64,000 bases of DNA from Serripes groenlandicus (GCA_031761405.1 JASEVX010000012.1:20235820-20299819), one strand, 5' to 3'. Positions 12,394-23,372 are shown, counted from the first letter of the stretch. Notes: generated by a model from the sequence alone, not told the origin. A program made the numbers and translations.

Positions 12394-12941
12394 TAGTTGG
12401 ATAACGAGGACAATAAACCATCAATAAATATTTTCCCTCTACTTAGTTATGAAATACCGCGATAATTTCCCTGGTCACTAAAAGAGTCGCTTTTGTGACT
12501 CGTAATTGTAATGCTTTAACCTTAACATTTAGGGATCATACATGTTATGGGTTTTCTATTAAAGAGGGATATTATTATACCCTTTAAATGTTGAGCGCAG
12601 GAGCAGCATCCCTGGCACTTAAAAATCTAAATGTTACAAACAAAACAGAAAAGAGGTTGATCGAAATCGACCTGGGGAGAGCGCTTGAAACGAGTAAACC
12701 GCATAATTACTTACTCCCTTCAAGATATTTTATTAATAGGGCTCTAGAATGCCAGAACAATATACGAAACAGGAAGAACAGGTCAAGTTACCATACTATG
12801 TTGTTGTCTTTGCCACCACATAAGGCCGACCGTAACCAGAATTGGTTCGATTTCAAATTTCAAGAATCACACAATACTATACTCTAACAAACTAAGAAGA
12901 TGTGACTAAGGAAAAGTCCTTTTCACAATTACAGAGATAAC

Positions 12942-13199
12942 AGAGATATCACCCTGGTGATAGGCAATACTAATGAAAAAGTAGGTAAACTGGACAGAGC
13001 AAGGGAACATATAATTTGTAAAAAGTGACTTGGCGACATGAACGAAAACGTTGAGCTCTTTGAAGACTTCTGCTGATCAACTGATCTTGTCATCAGAGGT
13101 ACTCTGTTCGCCAACAAAATTGTCCACAAGGTCACCTTGACATCACCAGACCAGTCTGTATAGAACCGGATAAACTACATTGTCATCTCTCGCACATGT
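12942..13199 (+). mobile_element. LINE apurinic-like endonuclease fragment (three in-frame stops)
   Basis: A single + frame reads 'RDITLVIGNTNEKVGKLDRA', then 'LGDMNENVELFEDFC', then 'LVIRGTLFANKIVHKVTLTS' and 'INYIVISRTC'. The family patterns are GD.NAKVG, G..NENG.L..FC, GT.F.HK..HK.TW.SPD and NQIDYI.I. Three stop codons (TGA, TGA, TAG) interrupt it, so it is dead. It lies head-to-head with the reverse-transcriptase fragment at 12091-12393 that reads the other way. The same pairing recurs near 35.5-36.6 kb and 57.4-58.8 kb. The upstream open frame 12588-12887 belongs to the same repeat. Confidence 0.75.
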
Positions 13200-13370
13200 A
13201 GCGTTTAGAAGAGGGGGAAACAAACGACCATGATCGATTGATTTGACACTTCTTATGTGACAATTCATCAATCAAGACCGTAGTTTTCCACCAAACTGAA
13301 TTAAAAGGTTTCACGCAGTACCTTGAGGGCAATTCTCTTTCAACGAAAGAACAACTATTATTATTGAATA

Positions 13371-13466
13371 AGTTCGAAAACATTGTTTGGCAAACGGAAA
13401 AGTAGCTTACCATAAGCATTTTTTCTTTTGTCTCAATGTTTCCGAAAGTCGTCTGCTAAAGTGGCG
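13371..13466. repeat. Dispersed palindromic element copy
   Basis: The left arm 'tcgaaaacattgtttggcaa' is answered by 'tgtctcaatgtttccgaaag', with 'gtcgtctgctaaagtggcgtc' at the right edge. It is immediately followed by the ancestor-like single unit of the 37-kb minisatellite (around 13615-13700). The paralogue at 59018-59115 comes from segmental duplication. Confidence 0.6.
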
Positions 13467-13744
13467 TCATTACGCGTCTCTGTGTTAGAAAGGCTTACTC
13501 TCCAGGTAAAATATAGACCTTAACAGGGACTGGGTTATACTTTTACTTATATGACTCTTACTCTTCACAAAATGACAGACGCCAGAGGGAAACCGTTCGT
13601 GATTGCATTCAGACTGGTATCTAGGAGATATTTACTTCAAGTCAATTCAGTTATATGTGGTATGTTCCCATGTATGTTTCCGACTTTATTTCGAGGGTAT
13701 GGTTAAAAAAAGGTTTAAATAAGCAGTTCGTTTAAATCAAGTTA

Positions 13745-13940
13745 GATGTCTCATTCCTGTTTCCAAATCAGTACTCGCGCCGTTTATGTGGAGAGTCCCG
13801 AATGTTAGAAACCCTCTCATCACGGGATTTAACATCTGGACTTTTGGTACGAAAGGTCGACGCTTTACAACTGTAACACTGCCTGGCATGCTTATCGCTG
13901 AAATCCAGCGGAATGTGAGTTAAATGCATTTTCGATTTCA
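13745..13940 (-). mobile_element. tRNA-derived SINE head and flank
   Basis: The minus strand shows a tRNA-like head (A-box-like 'gttacagttgtaaagcgtcg', B-box-like 'gttaaatcccgtga'). Same family at 38440-38590, 40730-40900 and 59450-59635, where the heads are clearer ('gtcgaatcccgtg'). Confidence 0.55.
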
Positions 13941-14394
13941 GGACATTCTTTAAGTACCTTACATTTCATGATTAAGAGCAAATGCGAACATTTAGAATGC
14001 ATGGAACTGTATAAAGGAGCTCGCAATAATATATACATTTAGATTAACCCTCATCATCCCGCCCAATGATTTGATTATGTATTGATTATATAATAACAAC
14101 AACAAAACGTTGACTACGTGTGCCTTTGTAAAACTTTCAAATTCTTTAAATTGCGAAATGTGAATCTCAACGTTGAGAAGATACAAAGCACACCTGTTTA
14201 AACTACAATATTTACACATGTATCATACCAAATCCAGTCGCTCCATCTAACATGGAAAGGGAACTGTCATCAGATAAGGGTCTCTTCGTTGATGGATTTA
14301 TTCGCATGTTTAGAATGTTCTCATATTGATATAACTCCGGAAAGCATAATAACTGGTCATTGGCTCTTTGAGGTTGCGGGGTTAGTATTACTAT

Positions 14395-14510
14395 TGACTC
14401 GCTGGTGTCAAGATAAAAGTATCAGTATTACTGGAAACTTACCCAGGAAACGCTGTAGTTTAACTAGAAATTATAGAAAACGGCGTAATACATCATACAA
14501 ACATCCATGA
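14395..14510 (+). mobile_element. SINE 3' domain fragment
   Basis: Reads 'gactcgctggtgtcaagata' ... 'actggaaacttacccaggaa' ... 'gaaaacggcgtaatacatca', the common 3' domain of the local SINEs. It is paralogous to 60075-60200 and 39045-39165. Confidence 0.5.
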
Positions 14511-15419
14511 AATATGTTAAGAGAAGTGATATTTCTTAATGGAGGTGTCTTTCGTAAGAGATTAATGTATTTATTTCTAATTTTCTCAAATAGATAAAAG
14601 TCTTGAAAGACTAATTGACTGGGACAAAGATTGTGAACATATATATAACTTCATGCTCATAGAATAGACACACAACAGGTTTTATTCAATTAAGTAGTTT
14701 GCTTTACCAACGTCTTTGGAGTACGGGATTTAGGTGTAGTACCTACACTTGAAAATCGTACCAATCAGCATGTCATGCCCCTTTATAATACACAACAATT
14801 ATTTCTTTTAAGGACGCAATGAACGACGAAGCACCTGTATGATTATTTACTTCGTTGGCTATATAACAAATGAGCCGCGTCTAGCGATTAGGGATCTGAA
14901 TGCATTTACGTAGAGTGAAGACTCTAACAAGCCTGATCATACGTTTAGACTTAACACAATTTTCACAACCCGCATGTATATATACACACAAATGCACATT
15001 CTGATTAAAACATTGCACCAGCAGCTTGATGCTAATATGGCTTTATATGTTGTCAAACCAAAATGTCATAAACGCCCTTAGATCATTCTATAGAACCGGC
15101 TAACATTAAAATTACATTTTGTGAAGGACCTATTAATCGTATGTTCATGTTGTTCATTGATGTGATACCATCACTTGAAAATAACACATGACAGGTTACA
15201 GTGTCCCGTATATAATACAAGGATTTACGTTTGAAAATCGATAAAAAAATAATAATAAATCCAACGAACGTAAATTCCTGCCGCGACGCATGAGAATTCA
15301 CCGTCTGACAAATGCAGCTGATGTAGAGCCAGATGTCTCCGCTTTGAGTCTGATTGGGATGTGCATTGTTCGCTATCAAGTCATGATGAAACATTATATA
15401 ATTTTAGAAACAGTAGTTA

Positions 15420-17160
15420 AAACATCGGCCTGACAGTTGGAATATGTTAGCCAATGTTACAAACATCCGTTCATTCCGTCCTGAGATATGGATCGAAACG
15501 GAATCGATTAAAAGTGTTAGTAACCCTGTCCAATTTCATAACACTATGTTTATTTGTTTTATTGGGGATGTACGCAGTTTCATCAACATTATTGCAGTTA
15601 TATCACGGCGACAAATTAACTTATTCATAATCCCTTGGTAAACAAACCGGTACTAGGCTAGGGAATGAGCCTTGCCAAAGGGCAATCTACAATACCCGTT
15701 GCGCTGCCATAACGTTATGATGACACTTGCAAGTACATGCTTTTTAGCGTAACCATGCTTAAAATAACAAATTACTTGCATATACTTAGTGACTCTCAAC
15801 TGCATACATGGTCTAGTCAGAAATTGTTTATCAACTGAATACACAAATTCTGTCTGAAATCAGGCAAAACATTTAAAATGCTTTCGTCCATCCATAACAT
15901 AATGCAACCATATCTTTAAGATTAGTCAGACGACAATAGATCTGTCAGAACTAGTCGAAATAAGACACACAGTTATTCTACATCTGTTAACATAATAATA
16001 TATACTGACTGATTGATTGTTGGGGTTTAACGCCGTTTTTTAACAATTTCTCAGTTATATCACGGCGGCCAGTTCACCTACTCATGCATTTCCTGGTTTT
16101 CTCACACCAGTACTCCTAACAACAATCTTCCCAAGCAACTGGCTGCTTTTCCACATAGACTTAGCCCATTGGTGGAAGACGAATGACGCATGTCGCATTA
16201 ACTTATGTCAAACGTCGAAAAGAAAGTTGGCCGAGCCAGGATTCGAACCCACAACCACTAGATTGACAGCCCGCGTCGCTACCGACTGAGCTACCGAGCC
16301 TTGGCTTATAATTATATATACGCATGCACACTTTCTTAGTCAACAAGCATTTCTAAATATTTTGTTTTATTATTTTCCACAATTTATACAAAAAGCTTGT
16401 CACAACACACTCAATATCATAATTCTAAATACATGTTTAAACTTTTGCATTTCTAATTTACATAGCAGGCGGACCTAACTTTCGGAAGCAAGGACGCGCG
16501 TGGAGATAAACGTCTGGCATATTTTTTTGTCAGTATCCAGTCAATGAACCTTTATTTAAATTCATATACAAGAGTTGAAACAACGGCCTGACTGTAAGAA
16601 TATGTAAGCCATTGTTACAAACATCCGTTCATTCCGTCCAGAGATATAGATCGAAACGGAAACGATTAAAAGTATGAGTAACCCTGTCCAATTTCATAAC
16701 GTTATGTTTGTTTGACTATTGGGGAATCTTGCAGTTGTTTCAACATGTTTGCAGGTATATCACAGTGACAGTTCACTTATTCATGATCCACTGTTAAACA
16801 AACCAGTACTAGTCTAGGATATGTGCCGTACCCATGGGCACTCAACCATACCCGGCCCGCCATACCGTTATGATGTCACTTGCAAGTATATGTTTATTAG
16901 CGCACTACGCTTTATATCATATCACATGCTATACACAGGGACTCTCAACTGCATACAGTGTCTAATGAGCAATTGTTTATCAATTAAAAAAACATTCTGT
17001 CTAAAATCAGTCAAACAATAAACATGCTTTCGTCCATCGATAACTTAATAATGCAAATTTATCTTTACGATTAGTCAGACGACACAACTCTGTAAGAACT
17101 AGGCGAAATACGACACATGTTATTTCACATCTATGAACATAGGTGATATATACTCATGCA
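15420..17160. repeat. Tandem duplication in the 5' flank of copy B
   Basis: 15420-16005 and 16565-17160 are direct copies with an offset of roughly 1.14 kb. Both start 'cggcctgac.gt..gaatatgt', contain 'acatccgttcattccgtcc', a SINE body and 'gattagtcagacgacaa', and end near 'atatatact'. The 5' flanks of D (42090-42480) and E (60845-61510) carry this module once only. A full-length SINE lies between the two halves. Confidence 0.75.
16005..16302 (-). mobile_element. Full-length tRNA-derived SINE
   Basis: On the minus strand it begins 'ggctcggtagctcagtcggt' with a second promoter box 'gggttcgaatcc' about 55 bases further on, continues through a body with 'agtactggtgtgagaaaacc', and ends '...aaaaacggcgttaaacccc' with a 'caatcaatcagtc' tail. 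Same family, opposite orientation, at 50341-50639. The flanks 'taatatatac' and 'taattatatatac' are compatible with a short target duplication, and the sister module at 17150 looks like the empty site. Confidence 0.85.
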
Positions 17161-17252
17161 TACATTTTGTGTCAGCATGCAATACTGAGTTTATATCAGG
17201 CGGACCTAACTTTTGGAAGGTAGGACGTGCATGCAGATCAACATCTCGAACA

Positions 17253-17478
17253 TCATTTTGCATGTGGCGTGGCAACTCTTGAAATGCAATAGTCGCCAAA
17301 TGTATTATACACGGGAAGATAAATGACGCGAATGATAATAAATTACACTCAACTATAACCCGTATCCATGAGATTAAATCGTTGTATTACCCCCGATAAG
17401 GATATTTAAAACGTCGAGACAAATAACAGTTTACAGTAGAACTAAACCGTTTGTTGACAGAACAAGACATCATTGAAA
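17253..17478 (+). promoter_or_regulatory. Promoter region of copy B
   Basis: It contains 'cattttgcatgtggcgtggc' (17253-17272), then 'cccccgataaggatatttaa' whose 'tatttaaa' (17403-17410) sits at the place where copies D and E have a canonical TATATAAA. The leader 'cagtttacagtagaactaaa' then leads to the ATG 69 bases after the box. Conservation of this order in all copies supports function; no transcript data were available. Confidence 0.6.
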
Positions 17479-17536
17479 ATGTCCAGCCGAATTGCTCTGA
17501 TAACCTTTCTTTTGGTTTGCTGCAATGTACATACAG
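17479..17536 (+). CDS. Copy B exon 1 (signal peptide)
   Basis: Encodes residues 1-19 plus one base of codon 20. The donor is ACAG|GTAAGT. The start is chosen because this ATG is shared with copies C, D and E and directly opens the hydrophobic leader. Confidence 0.9.
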
Positions 17537-20500
17537 GTAAGTTATTTGAAAGTGATTTTTAATTAGATATTGTTTAAGCTTATGATGATCTTAAAATTTA
17601 ATTTAAGACATACTAGTTTTGAAATTTGTAATTATCAATTTCATTAGTATGAGGATTTATCGCATTTTTTTCATTTTCGAAAATGGTGTTACCTATTTAT
17701 TACAAGTGAATAACTGGTTGAATTAGAGTATACTTTATTCATCAGCATCCTGAAATATAATTGGAAAACGAAAGTATTAGAACAATATGTGTACAGGTGT
17801 TTAGTTATGGTATTAAATTACATCAGTGATCAGCGGTAGCTGTCTTTGGGATTTTGTTTACACAAACGGCGCGAGTACTGGTTTTGTCTCTAGGAAGCAG
17901 ACATCGAGCCTGTTTCGCAATCGATGTAATATAGATTAGTTTAAACTATTTATCATTTCACCTGTTAAGCTGAAGTCATAACTTGGCCAGATGATACATG
18001 CCCATTTGGTATACAAGAAGATACAGCAAAGGAAAAACTCCATACGTTCACTGCCTCTGTTAGCGCGTCTGGATATACAATTTTAAGCCAAAATGTCACT
18101 GGCCGGTTTTCGATTGCACCTAACGGAATACTGAGTTCTGCCAAAATCTTGGATTACGAGAGTGATGAGAAAGCGTATTCTTTAAAGATAATGTGAGTAT
18201 AGTATGTTATTCTTTACGTGTAAATGATTGTGTAAGAAAACTTGATCGATAAAGATGAAGATGTTCAGATTAACTATGAACAGAAAATTGAAAGGAAGAA
18301 TCAATTCACTTGTATTGAATTCTGTAATTAGCAGATAACTGTGTACTAAAAAGAAAAGATTATATGTGGCTTTTGTGGACTTTCATAAGGCGTTTGATAC
18401 TGTTCGAAGGGACAAGCTTTATCAAACTGCAGTGTGTGGAGTACTGGTGTGAGAAAACCAGGAAATGCATGAGTAGGTGAACTGGCCGCCGTGATATAAC
18501 TGAGAAATTATTAAAAACGGCGTTAAACCCCAATCAATCAACAATTAAACTGCAGTTGTAAGAAAAGATCAACTAAAAATGAATAGTAATGCTTTTTCAA
18601 ATACAAATGTGTGCCTTGTGGAAGCCTTCAATGTATCATGATTTTTTAATAATGACCCCAATTATACGCTATTTTTCATTGAAATTGTGACACATCATAC
18701 ATATTAAATAGGGATAGGACCGAGTACGCGAGTACCCGAGTACTCGGTCGGACGTCCGAGTACCGGTTATCGAAATAGGTATTCGAGTATTCGATTATTT
18801 ATTTTCCATTTTTTCTATTTTACATCTGATAAAAGTATGTTAAAGTAAATAAAAACTTAAAATGTATTGAATCTGTTTTTCTTATTGAGTTATTAAAGAA
18901 GTCGGTAAATCAGCGGTGAAGGTAAATTAAACAAACAGCTAACACCTTTTCGTCTGAAGATGGTACTTAATCCATTTTAATCCATTTTAATTGGCGATTT
19001 GATTGCAATCGCGAGTCCTTTACGAACAACGTGACAAACAGCTAGTAGTCGGCGATATCAATATAACCTCCAGTCAATTAGCAACTATATGTCAAACAAC
19101 ATGTCAAACAAGGAGGGCCGTCGTATTTTCACACTTTCGTCGTAATAGTCTTTCTTTCAATTGGCGACACGTTTTAAATTGGATAGTTGTAAGAAATACA
19201 CATCAATATGATTTGGTAAGAACTGTTGCAATTGTTTGAGTAAAATCAAATTTTTCGTCAAATCATTAGAACAATCTGCTATCATTCTTATCTATTCGAA
19301 CGAAAGGAAAACAACAAAATTACAACCATGCCTCCTGCTAAATCCGCCGTCTGGAAACATTTCAAGCGCACAGCACGCGACAAGTCAGTTAAATGCATGT
19401 AGTGCACATATTACGGACACCGGTTATTTCGAAAACCGAAAATTAAAAAAAACCATTCTGATTGTTGATTTATGTTCCTTATTTTCATAGATGATACAAA
19501 TATTCTTTTATTAAATGTATTGTTTGTCATTCTTGGTATTGTTTTCCATCCATCATTTTACTTGCTTTTCCCCCCCGCGACTTTAAAGAGATATACAGTC
19601 TGCACCCAAACGTTTGGATGTTTACGCCAATGGAAATTCTGGATGTATTTGTTGAAATATTTTGTTTTCAAAAATAAAATAACTTTTTTTTTCTAATATC
19701 AAATATTAAACGTAGAGACGAAAACAAACGCATGTTTGTTCTTATAAAATCAATTCAAATTAAGTGCACGAGGGCAATACTATTCTGAGAGACAAGACTT
19801 ATATCGGTACTCGTTCCCATCCCTAATATTAAATTATGTATTATGTCTTATCTTAATAACACACTTCTGATGTGATCATGTCAAAATGATTATTGTAATC
19901 AACAAATGTCATGATGTTAGTACAATTATTGTCTGAGTATTGTGCTTATAAATATAAATATTTTTATTTACATCAGAAACGTATTAAAAAGGTAAATAAA
20001 TGTTAATGATAGATTTCGAGTGCAGGTCTGTCGGATAAAAAACTACAGCTGAAATAACCATTCACCATCATGACTATTGTCACAAAAATATGAACTGAAT
20101 ATATGTTTCAGGGCTTTTAATAAAACTGGAACATTGCGAAACGACACTCTGACATGTGTAATAAGTGTCATCGATGTTAACGACGAACGACCAGAGTTTG
20201 ATAAGCAATCGTACTCGGTAAACTTTCCAAAAGACGTTGCAAAAGGTAAGGATATTTAATATAAGCATACTTATTGAACATACTTTCAGATATAGGGGCA
20301 ACATGAGTATGGAGGGGAAAATCCGTTACACCTCTATTAGTCTAGCTGACATTCTAATTTATGACCGTTACATGCTCATTGTATTCTTTCTTACATCTTA
20401 CATGCATGTGACATCTCTTTGTTGCACATGCCTGTTATATACTTGCTATTTACGACTGTGCTTGTGCTGATTACTAAGTTATGATGCATTTGTAATTCTG

Positions 20501-22760
20501 ATTAATCCGATATGCGTCGATCTTCCAAGTGCTTGCTGTATGGTGCTAATAGCGTGTTACTTTCTTCCAAATCAATGTTTCATTTGTACTACTGACTACT
20601 CCATTATTGAAAGTGTCTGACATGAAATACTAGCAGATAAACGTGTTACAAAATAACAAACTTGTCATTTTAGTAATTCAATTTTTATTCCAGGGAGATA
20701 ACAGCGTATGAACGAAACATATCCCACATTTAATAATGGATCCCTAAGACACTACTCTTCATTGTAGAGGTAGCGGGTGTTATGTAGCTTTTGACACCCT
20801 TTTTCAAAACAAAGAGAACTAACAATGTTGACTTTTTTTAAGTTAAAAGTTTATATATTGTTAAATATTAGATTATATATATTTTTTAAAGTTATTCTAT
20901 TCTATTGGATTAAATACCGTACCGTGGGAAATACATTTAACAGTGAGAAACTATTATAATTAAAGCGCCACCTGGTACATAATATGACTTACCGTATTCG
21001 TGTTAATGTTATTCTTGTTAGTGCATACTTGGTTGGTCTTCGTTCCTGATTCCAATTGCTATCTACCGCATTTTTACTTAAATATTATCACGAAAGCCCT
21101 TTTTAATCAACATAATATGTATAAACAAGAAGAATGTAGCATTTTAATTAAAGGTCAAACATAAACATGGGGGTGCAACATTCATGAATATAATTTTGAG
21201 GATAAAGAAGTTAGATGAATGAAATCATAATGTCAACATACACTTCTAACTAACAAGTATATAACACGCATGTCGAAGAAGGAAACATGAAATTCGCATC
21301 ATACACCATGCATTCGTAAGAATGACACACGAAATGACAATTGTATGTAAGATGGAAGAAAGAAGACAAATGGGCATGTAATATACATTAATAAGGATGT
21401 CATATTGACAAATAGATTTCCCCCCTCCATACATGAGACATTGTCATTATGAACAATAACTTATGTTGCTAAAATGTATCATCGTTAACAAAAATAATAC
21501 TAATATATGGTCTATCGCTCAAGCCTTTCAGTAAAACGAATAAAGGAACAAGGCAATAAACAATGCCTAAACTATCTTAATAGCGTATGTGCACAAAGAG
21601 CAATACGGAAACAATGCATGTCATCATAAGTATTGTTGCAAATTAGAAGTTTATCTTACTGGTTGACACAGACCCTGGAAAACCAAATAATTTGTGTAGC
21701 TAAAGGCATGTGTATCCAAAATACCCGAATATGCTATGTGCTCCAAACTTCGTATACCTTTTTGCGAGTAATTCATTAACCTACATGGCTCAGGGCACCG
21801 GCTCAAACTAGACTGTGTGGATGCTCGGCAAATTGTTGCTTGACACATAAGGACCACTAACGTCGCCTGTCGGTATGTCTATCTATCAGTTCGTCCATAT
21901 CCGTTTCCGTCTGTCTGTCACGTTTTGACTTATTGACATATTGCCAGGTGACACACGTTTTACTTAAATCATTCCTGTTTATCTATATAAATACATTTAG
22001 ATACGACCTTGATGTCCGTGTCAGCAACCGATGGAGATGGGACAGATCCGTTTAACAAGGTTGTGTACAGTATCAAAGGTAAGCGATAGATACACATACG
22101 TATATTATTTATGACAAATATGATGACATTGCCTTTTGTGGTGTGTACAAACTTAACCACGATGCCACAAGAATTGAACCCGGACCATTTTATAACGAAA
22201 GTAGTACTGTACATCTTAGCTACTGCTTCCATAATAAAAATGTTTGATATCAATGAAAGAGAAACAGGTATGATTTCAATGTCGGGTGAGTGAGAGATAT
22301 AGGACACAGATTAAACATATTTGATTAAACAGTGATTTTATTTCTAGAACTATCAATGCTTATGTAAATAACCAATGAGACAATCCGCATTTCAATGCTA
22401 TTTGTCAATTACTATACAATTGATAACACATTGTCGGTATAATTTAAAAGAGGAACTACTTGTACTGGTTGATCATGAACGTATATGACATATGCACATT
22501 TGACTTATGTTTCTATCACAGATGGAAGCGATAATACAAACTTTACCATCGACGGCAACACTGGGGTTATCAGTGCAGTATTCAATCTTACAGGGCCCAA
22601 GACATTTGTGATACATGTGCTTGCTACAGACAGCGCCAAGGCCGATTTTACAGACGAGGCAAACGTATCAATGTGCATTAGATGTACAAGTGGTTCTTCC
22701 TCACTTGAGATAAGCATTATTGCTTTCATGGCTCTTGTCTTCGGTGTTGTCCTGATGTAA
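17479..22760 (+). CDS. Copy B: GPI-type mini-cadherin with two EC repeats (five exons, 243 aa)
   Basis: Join of exons 17479-17536, 17970-18192, 20112-20245, 22001-22078 and 22522-22760. All introns are GT-AG and the total is 732 nt including the TAA. Residues 1-19 form a signal peptide (MSSRIALITFLLVCC...). EC1 covers about 22-123: 'QEDT' near its start, 'LSSAKILDYES' (cadherin LDRE-like), and it closes with 'IDVNDERPEF' (115-123; family pattern DxNDxxPxF, a calcium-linker motif). EC2 covers about 124-219 with 'SATDGDG' (A.D.D calcium motif) and 'FTIDGNTGVIS'. Residues 228-243, 'ISIIAFMALVFGVVLM', are hydrophobic with nothing after them, and a Ser/Gly-rich stretch precedes them, as in GPI signals. 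Cys30 and Cys109 may pair; Cys216 and Cys219 form a CxxC. Several N-glycosylation sequons are present. A surface adhesion or recognition role is inferred from domains only; ligand and tissue are unknown. A type I membrane protein with an extremely short tail is the alternative to GPI. Confidence 0.9.
17970..18192 (+). CDS. Copy B exon 2 (most of EC1)
   Basis: Acceptor TTAAG|C, donor AT|GTGAGT, phases 1 and 2. It holds Cys30, the 'EDT' start of EC1 and 'LDYESDEK'. The polypyrimidine tract before the acceptor is weak, but the position matches copies A, D and E. Confidence 0.88.
18340..18425 (+). mobile_element. LINE reverse transcriptase palm fragment in intron 2 of copy B
   Basis: Reads 'VAFVDFHKAFDTVRRDKL', the invariant F.DF.KAFD.V motif A region of non-LTR reverse transcriptases, where the second Asp sits before the TV. 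Only about 25 codons remain, abutting a SINE tail. Confidence 0.8.
18428..18545 (+). mobile_element. 5'-truncated SINE in intron 2 of copy B
   Basis: Contains 'gtgtggagtactggtgtgag', 'aaccaggaaatgcatgagta' and 'cggcgttaaaccccaatcaa'. This is the 3' two fifths of the 16005/50341 SINE family, inserted in the sense direction. Confidence 0.8.
18709..19825 (+). mobile_element. Non-autonomous hAT transposon in intron 2 of copy B
   Basis: The left end 'tagggataggaccgagtac' and the right end (reverse complement 'tagggatgggaacgagtac') form terminal inverted repeats matching at 17 of 19 positions. They are flanked by an exact 8-bp duplication ATATTAAA (18701-18708 and 19826-19833), the size typical of hAT elements. 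Subterminal GAGTAC repeats crowd the left end. At 19328 the + strand encodes 'MPPAKSAVWKHFKRTARDK' followed by 'SVKCM' and a stop, then 'CTYYG'. This fits the start of a BED zinc finger (W..F then C..C) as found at the N-terminus of hAT transposases, here broken by a stop and with the catalytic domain deleted. The exact target duplication argues for a fairly recent insertion. Confidence 0.88.
20112..20245 (+). CDS. Copy B exon 3 (end of EC1, linker, start of EC2)
   Basis: Acceptor TTTCAG|G, donor AAAG|GTAAGG, phases 2 and 1. It encodes 'LTCVISVIDVNDERPEFDKQ'. The broken copies A and C begin this exon with the same 'gcttttaataa' wording (C has one change). Confidence 0.9.
20268..21470. mobile_element. 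Long inverted repeat (foldback/DNA-transposon-like) in intron 3 of copy B
   Basis: 20296-20455 ('gtatggaggggaaaatccgt' ... 'catgcctgttatatacttgc') is the reverse complement, with mismatches, of 21237-21437 ('aacaagtatataacacgcat' ... 'cccccctccatacatgag'). The arms are at least 150 bp and separated by about 780 bp of AT-rich DNA without a recognisable transposase. The exact ends and target duplication are unclear. It is probably a non-autonomous DNA transposon with long terminal inverted repeats. Confidence 0.6.
22001..22078 (+). CDS. Copy B exon 4 (EC2 calcium motif)
   Basis: Exactly 78 nt, as in copies C and D. Acceptor TTTAG|A, donor AAAG|GTAAGC. Encodes 'DTTLMSVSATDGDGTDPFNK' and then VVYSIK. 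Confidence 0.9.
22522..22760 (+). CDS. Copy B exon 5 (rest of EC2, CxxC, GPI-type tail)
   Basis: Acceptor CACAG|A. It encodes 'NFTIDGNTGVISAVFNLTG', 'FTDEANVSMCIRCTSGSSS' and the hydrophobic end 'SIIAFMALVFGVVLM', then TAA. No AATAAA was seen in the next few hundred bases, so the 3' end of the transcript is uncertain. Confidence 0.9.
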
Positions 22761-22941
22761 TTTGTGGTTACATGTTAAACTTTTGAATCTAAAGTTGTAT
22801 AAAATACACCGTGTCATTCGTCAGATACCTACGGTGTTTTGAGTACGCTACTTCTTCTCATCGCATCATTTGTTATTTGCCTTGAAAGCTGTCGTCACTA
22901 TGAAGAGTTAACATTTTCTCATCGGTAATAACATGTTGTCG

Positions 22942-23030
22942 CATCTGCAGCAGACATCTTTGCAAACATTGTGACAAAGGAAGAGATTGTTCGTATGAGC
23001 ACTTTCTCCGTTTGCCACACTGTTTTCAAC
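22942..23030. repeat. Dispersed palindromic element, best-preserved copy
   Basis: Left arm 'catctgcagcagacatcttt' then 'gcaaacattgtgacaaagg'; right arm 'gagcactttctccgtttgcc' then 'acactgttttcaac'. The left arm shows that the full consensus palindrome extends to the CTGCAGCAGAC motif, whose mirror image (GTCTGCTGCAG) closes the right arm in the 37140 copy. Confidence 0.7.
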
Positions 23031-23296
23031 TCAATTCAAAACGTAAACAGTTCAACATACGGTGTAGATCTGTTTGTAAGTCGCGTGCTGCATATTTCTT
23101 AAATGCCGAAAACTGTGAACTATTTCAACGTTTTCTACTATGTGGACGTCGTAAAGTATGATATATTCAAGAAACTGTCTATTGTGACTGAGGTCATTTA
23201 AACTTATCCTCACTTCAGAGAATCCAATTGCATGTCGACATTTCAATGGACAATGAGTCGTTTTTCTTAATAATTAACCCTTTCACACTTGAAAAT

Positions 23297-23372
23297 AGTT
23301 TTGAAATCATTGCGACGAAGTGAGAAAGTGTTCATCATGAACAATTTCTCTCTTTGCAAAATGTGTTCAACT
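23297..23372. repeat. Dispersed palindromic element copy
   Basis: 'gttttgaaatcattgcgacg' and 'gtgagaaagtgttcatcatg' are mirrored by 'aacaatttctctctttgcaa' and 'aatgtgttcaac'. Confidence 0.6.

Noticed and set aside
12588..12887. 99-codon + strand open frame as a gene
   Set aside because: It lies just before the LINE endonuclease relic, has a decayed paralogue at 57878-58111, and shows no start context or introns; repeat debris.
19003..19490. Open frames inside the hAT element as genes
   Set aside because: The only recognisable coding trace is the BED finger start at 19328 in another frame, which is broken by a stop.
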